A stretch of DNA of 64,000 nt, taken from assembly GCF_018143015.1 (NCBI RefSeq), contig NC_054751.1, forward strand, positions 29,465,783-29,529,782. The letters are read 5' to 3'. The position numbers and the translations under genes are program-made. This DNA is from Lytechinus variegatus. Lineage: Eukaryota; Echinodermata; Echinoidea; Temnopleuroida; Toxopneustidae. The notes beneath the pieces are model-generated. The model had not been told where the DNA came from. It saw only the letters and a list, made by a program, of their open reading frames with translations, and made no database searches. Below are positions 62,739-64,000 of the stretch, piece by piece; the stretch's first letter is position 1; each line of letters starts with the position of its first letter.

Positions 62739-64000
62739 AAAATGGTTTTGCTCAAATCTTTGCAGTACTTGGTCCAGTTTTAATGATTCACATAGGTCCC
62801 CTACTCATTTTAAGGCAAATTTAGTACTTTTTCAAGGCTCTAAATTTCAAAACATTTTATAAATCATGTGGATAAAATGTAGCCTAATATTGTACAGTGT
62901 GAGACATTTTTTTTGATATCTTTGCAATGCATCATGTGCATGGCTGCTATTGCCTTGGTACTTCATTTTTCAAAAGATAATTTGATACTTTTTCACATCT
63001 CTAATTCTCCTTTGACCTGTCTATTGTCTTGAATATTCAAACAACATGAGCTCAAATAAGTGTGGATGGGATGGTGGACTGGGTGAATGCAGGATTTAGA
63101 CGCTGTATGTTCTAATTGGATGAAGGAACCAGATTATTTGAAAATACTTGTTATTTGTTGTATGCCTGATCAATCAAATATGCTCAAGTTGTTTTCTTTG
63201 GAAACACGTTGTATAGACCATATCCTTACAAATCAATTGTTGGCAAAATCATAATGTGTATTGTACGTAATAAAAAAATTCTGAAGATTGAGAGGTAATA
63301 ATCAAAATGACCTCTTATATGTACAGTGTATGTCATTTTCTTTTTTTTTTTATAATTTGGTCTTTTGAAAGCGCTGTGATATAGTCATTGTGAAGAGCTG
63401 TATAAGAATTTTGTAAATTTTCTAGTTGGATATTTATCCAAGAAAGTCAGAAATTCTCAAGTTGGAAATCACAGACAAGTCAGAAAATTGTTTCAAGAAT
63501 GCAGTAAATGTACTTGCAATTTGCTGTCCTTTTGTTTTTGTTTAATGATTCAGATTGAATCTTGTCAAACTTTTTTTAGAATTGTGTGGATTTTGTGTAA
63601 AACAGATTTTTGTTCTTTGCCAAATTACTCCATCATTTGAAAATTGTTGCTAAGTGATAGAAATTCAAATTCAATCTTTGCATGCTATTAAAACAAAATG
63701 ACAAATAAATCTGAGCTGCTGTCCTACAAAATTGAAATCAATAAACTTTGTAACTGTTTATATTGGATAAAAGCCAAAGAAGCTCGGATTAGAAGCTACA
63801 TGTATATCATCTGTATTGAGTGTAAACTGATATTTAGGTCTCAAGTTTAGAGTTTAAGAGGGTTTGTCAAGAATTCTAAATGATTGTATAGCAGTTAGGC
63901 GAAATGGATTACTGGCAACATGTTTCATGATACCTTGTTAATGTATTAGACAGATTATAGCATTGAGCAAGAACTGTAAGTTGCAATCCAACTTGAGATT
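62739..64000 (+). other. Non-coding, 3' UTR-like
   Basis: T-rich sequence without long frames. AATAAA signals occur at about 63706 and 63739 on the plus strand, with T/GT-rich sequence after. It may be the 3' UTR of a plus-strand gene whose coding exons are outside or not visible here. No other feature recognised. Confidence 0.3.

Noticed and set aside
62521-62862. 113-residue plus-strand frame
   Set aside because: It lies across the SINE body and its tail; no independent evidence for a protein.

Overview
The window looks like repeat-rich nuclear DNA of a marine invertebrate, most likely an echinoderm (sea-urchin-like). This rests on AT-rich DNA with no long host exon, several LINE clades, hAT, Tc1/mariner and TTAA-type non-autonomous elements, dispersed copies of a GCGAGCGCGAAGCGCGAGC-type motif, and eukaryotic tRNA genes. 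The species call is an inference; no host protein gene could be identified with confidence.

Layout. 1-154 is a near-perfect hairpin. 155-2373 is non-coding with a dispersed repeat and a small hAT element. 2374-13177 is a four-layer nest: a short TIR element is split by an I-superclade LINE with RNase H (2417-12760), and that LINE is split by a second, different LINE (about 6045-10980). 13178-17310 holds another copy of the TIR element and a large hAT-like repeat containing a second hAT insertion with an exact 8-bp target duplication. A tRNA-Pro(AGG) lies at 17771. 19312-23165 is a PHD-finger LINE of the CR1/L2 group.

From about 23.6 to 50.2 kb runs a tandem array in which tRNA-Pro(TGG) genes on the plus strand are interleaved with tRNA-Ile(AAT) genes on the minus strand. 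I count 16 Pro and 26 Ile near-full-length copies plus fragments. The spacers are repeated with the genes, and blocks of one to two kb are themselves duplicated. One spacer is interrupted by a young, broken Ty3/gypsy-type LTR retrotransposon (40314-47071) with nearly identical 1564-bp LTRs and a 4-bp target duplication.

From 50.3 kb to the end are small transposon fossils: two CACTG-ended elements, one of which hosts both a TTAA-flanked element and a Tc1/mariner foldback; a LINE reverse-transcriptase tail; a lone tRNA-Ile(AAT) at 57052; a duplicated GAT-rich repeat interrupted by a hAT element; a 162-bp MITE; a 486-bp tandem duplication; and a tRNA-headed SINE at 62343. The last kilobase resembles a 3' UTR. 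The only likely functional host genes are the tRNA genes; everything else coding is retrotransposon-derived.
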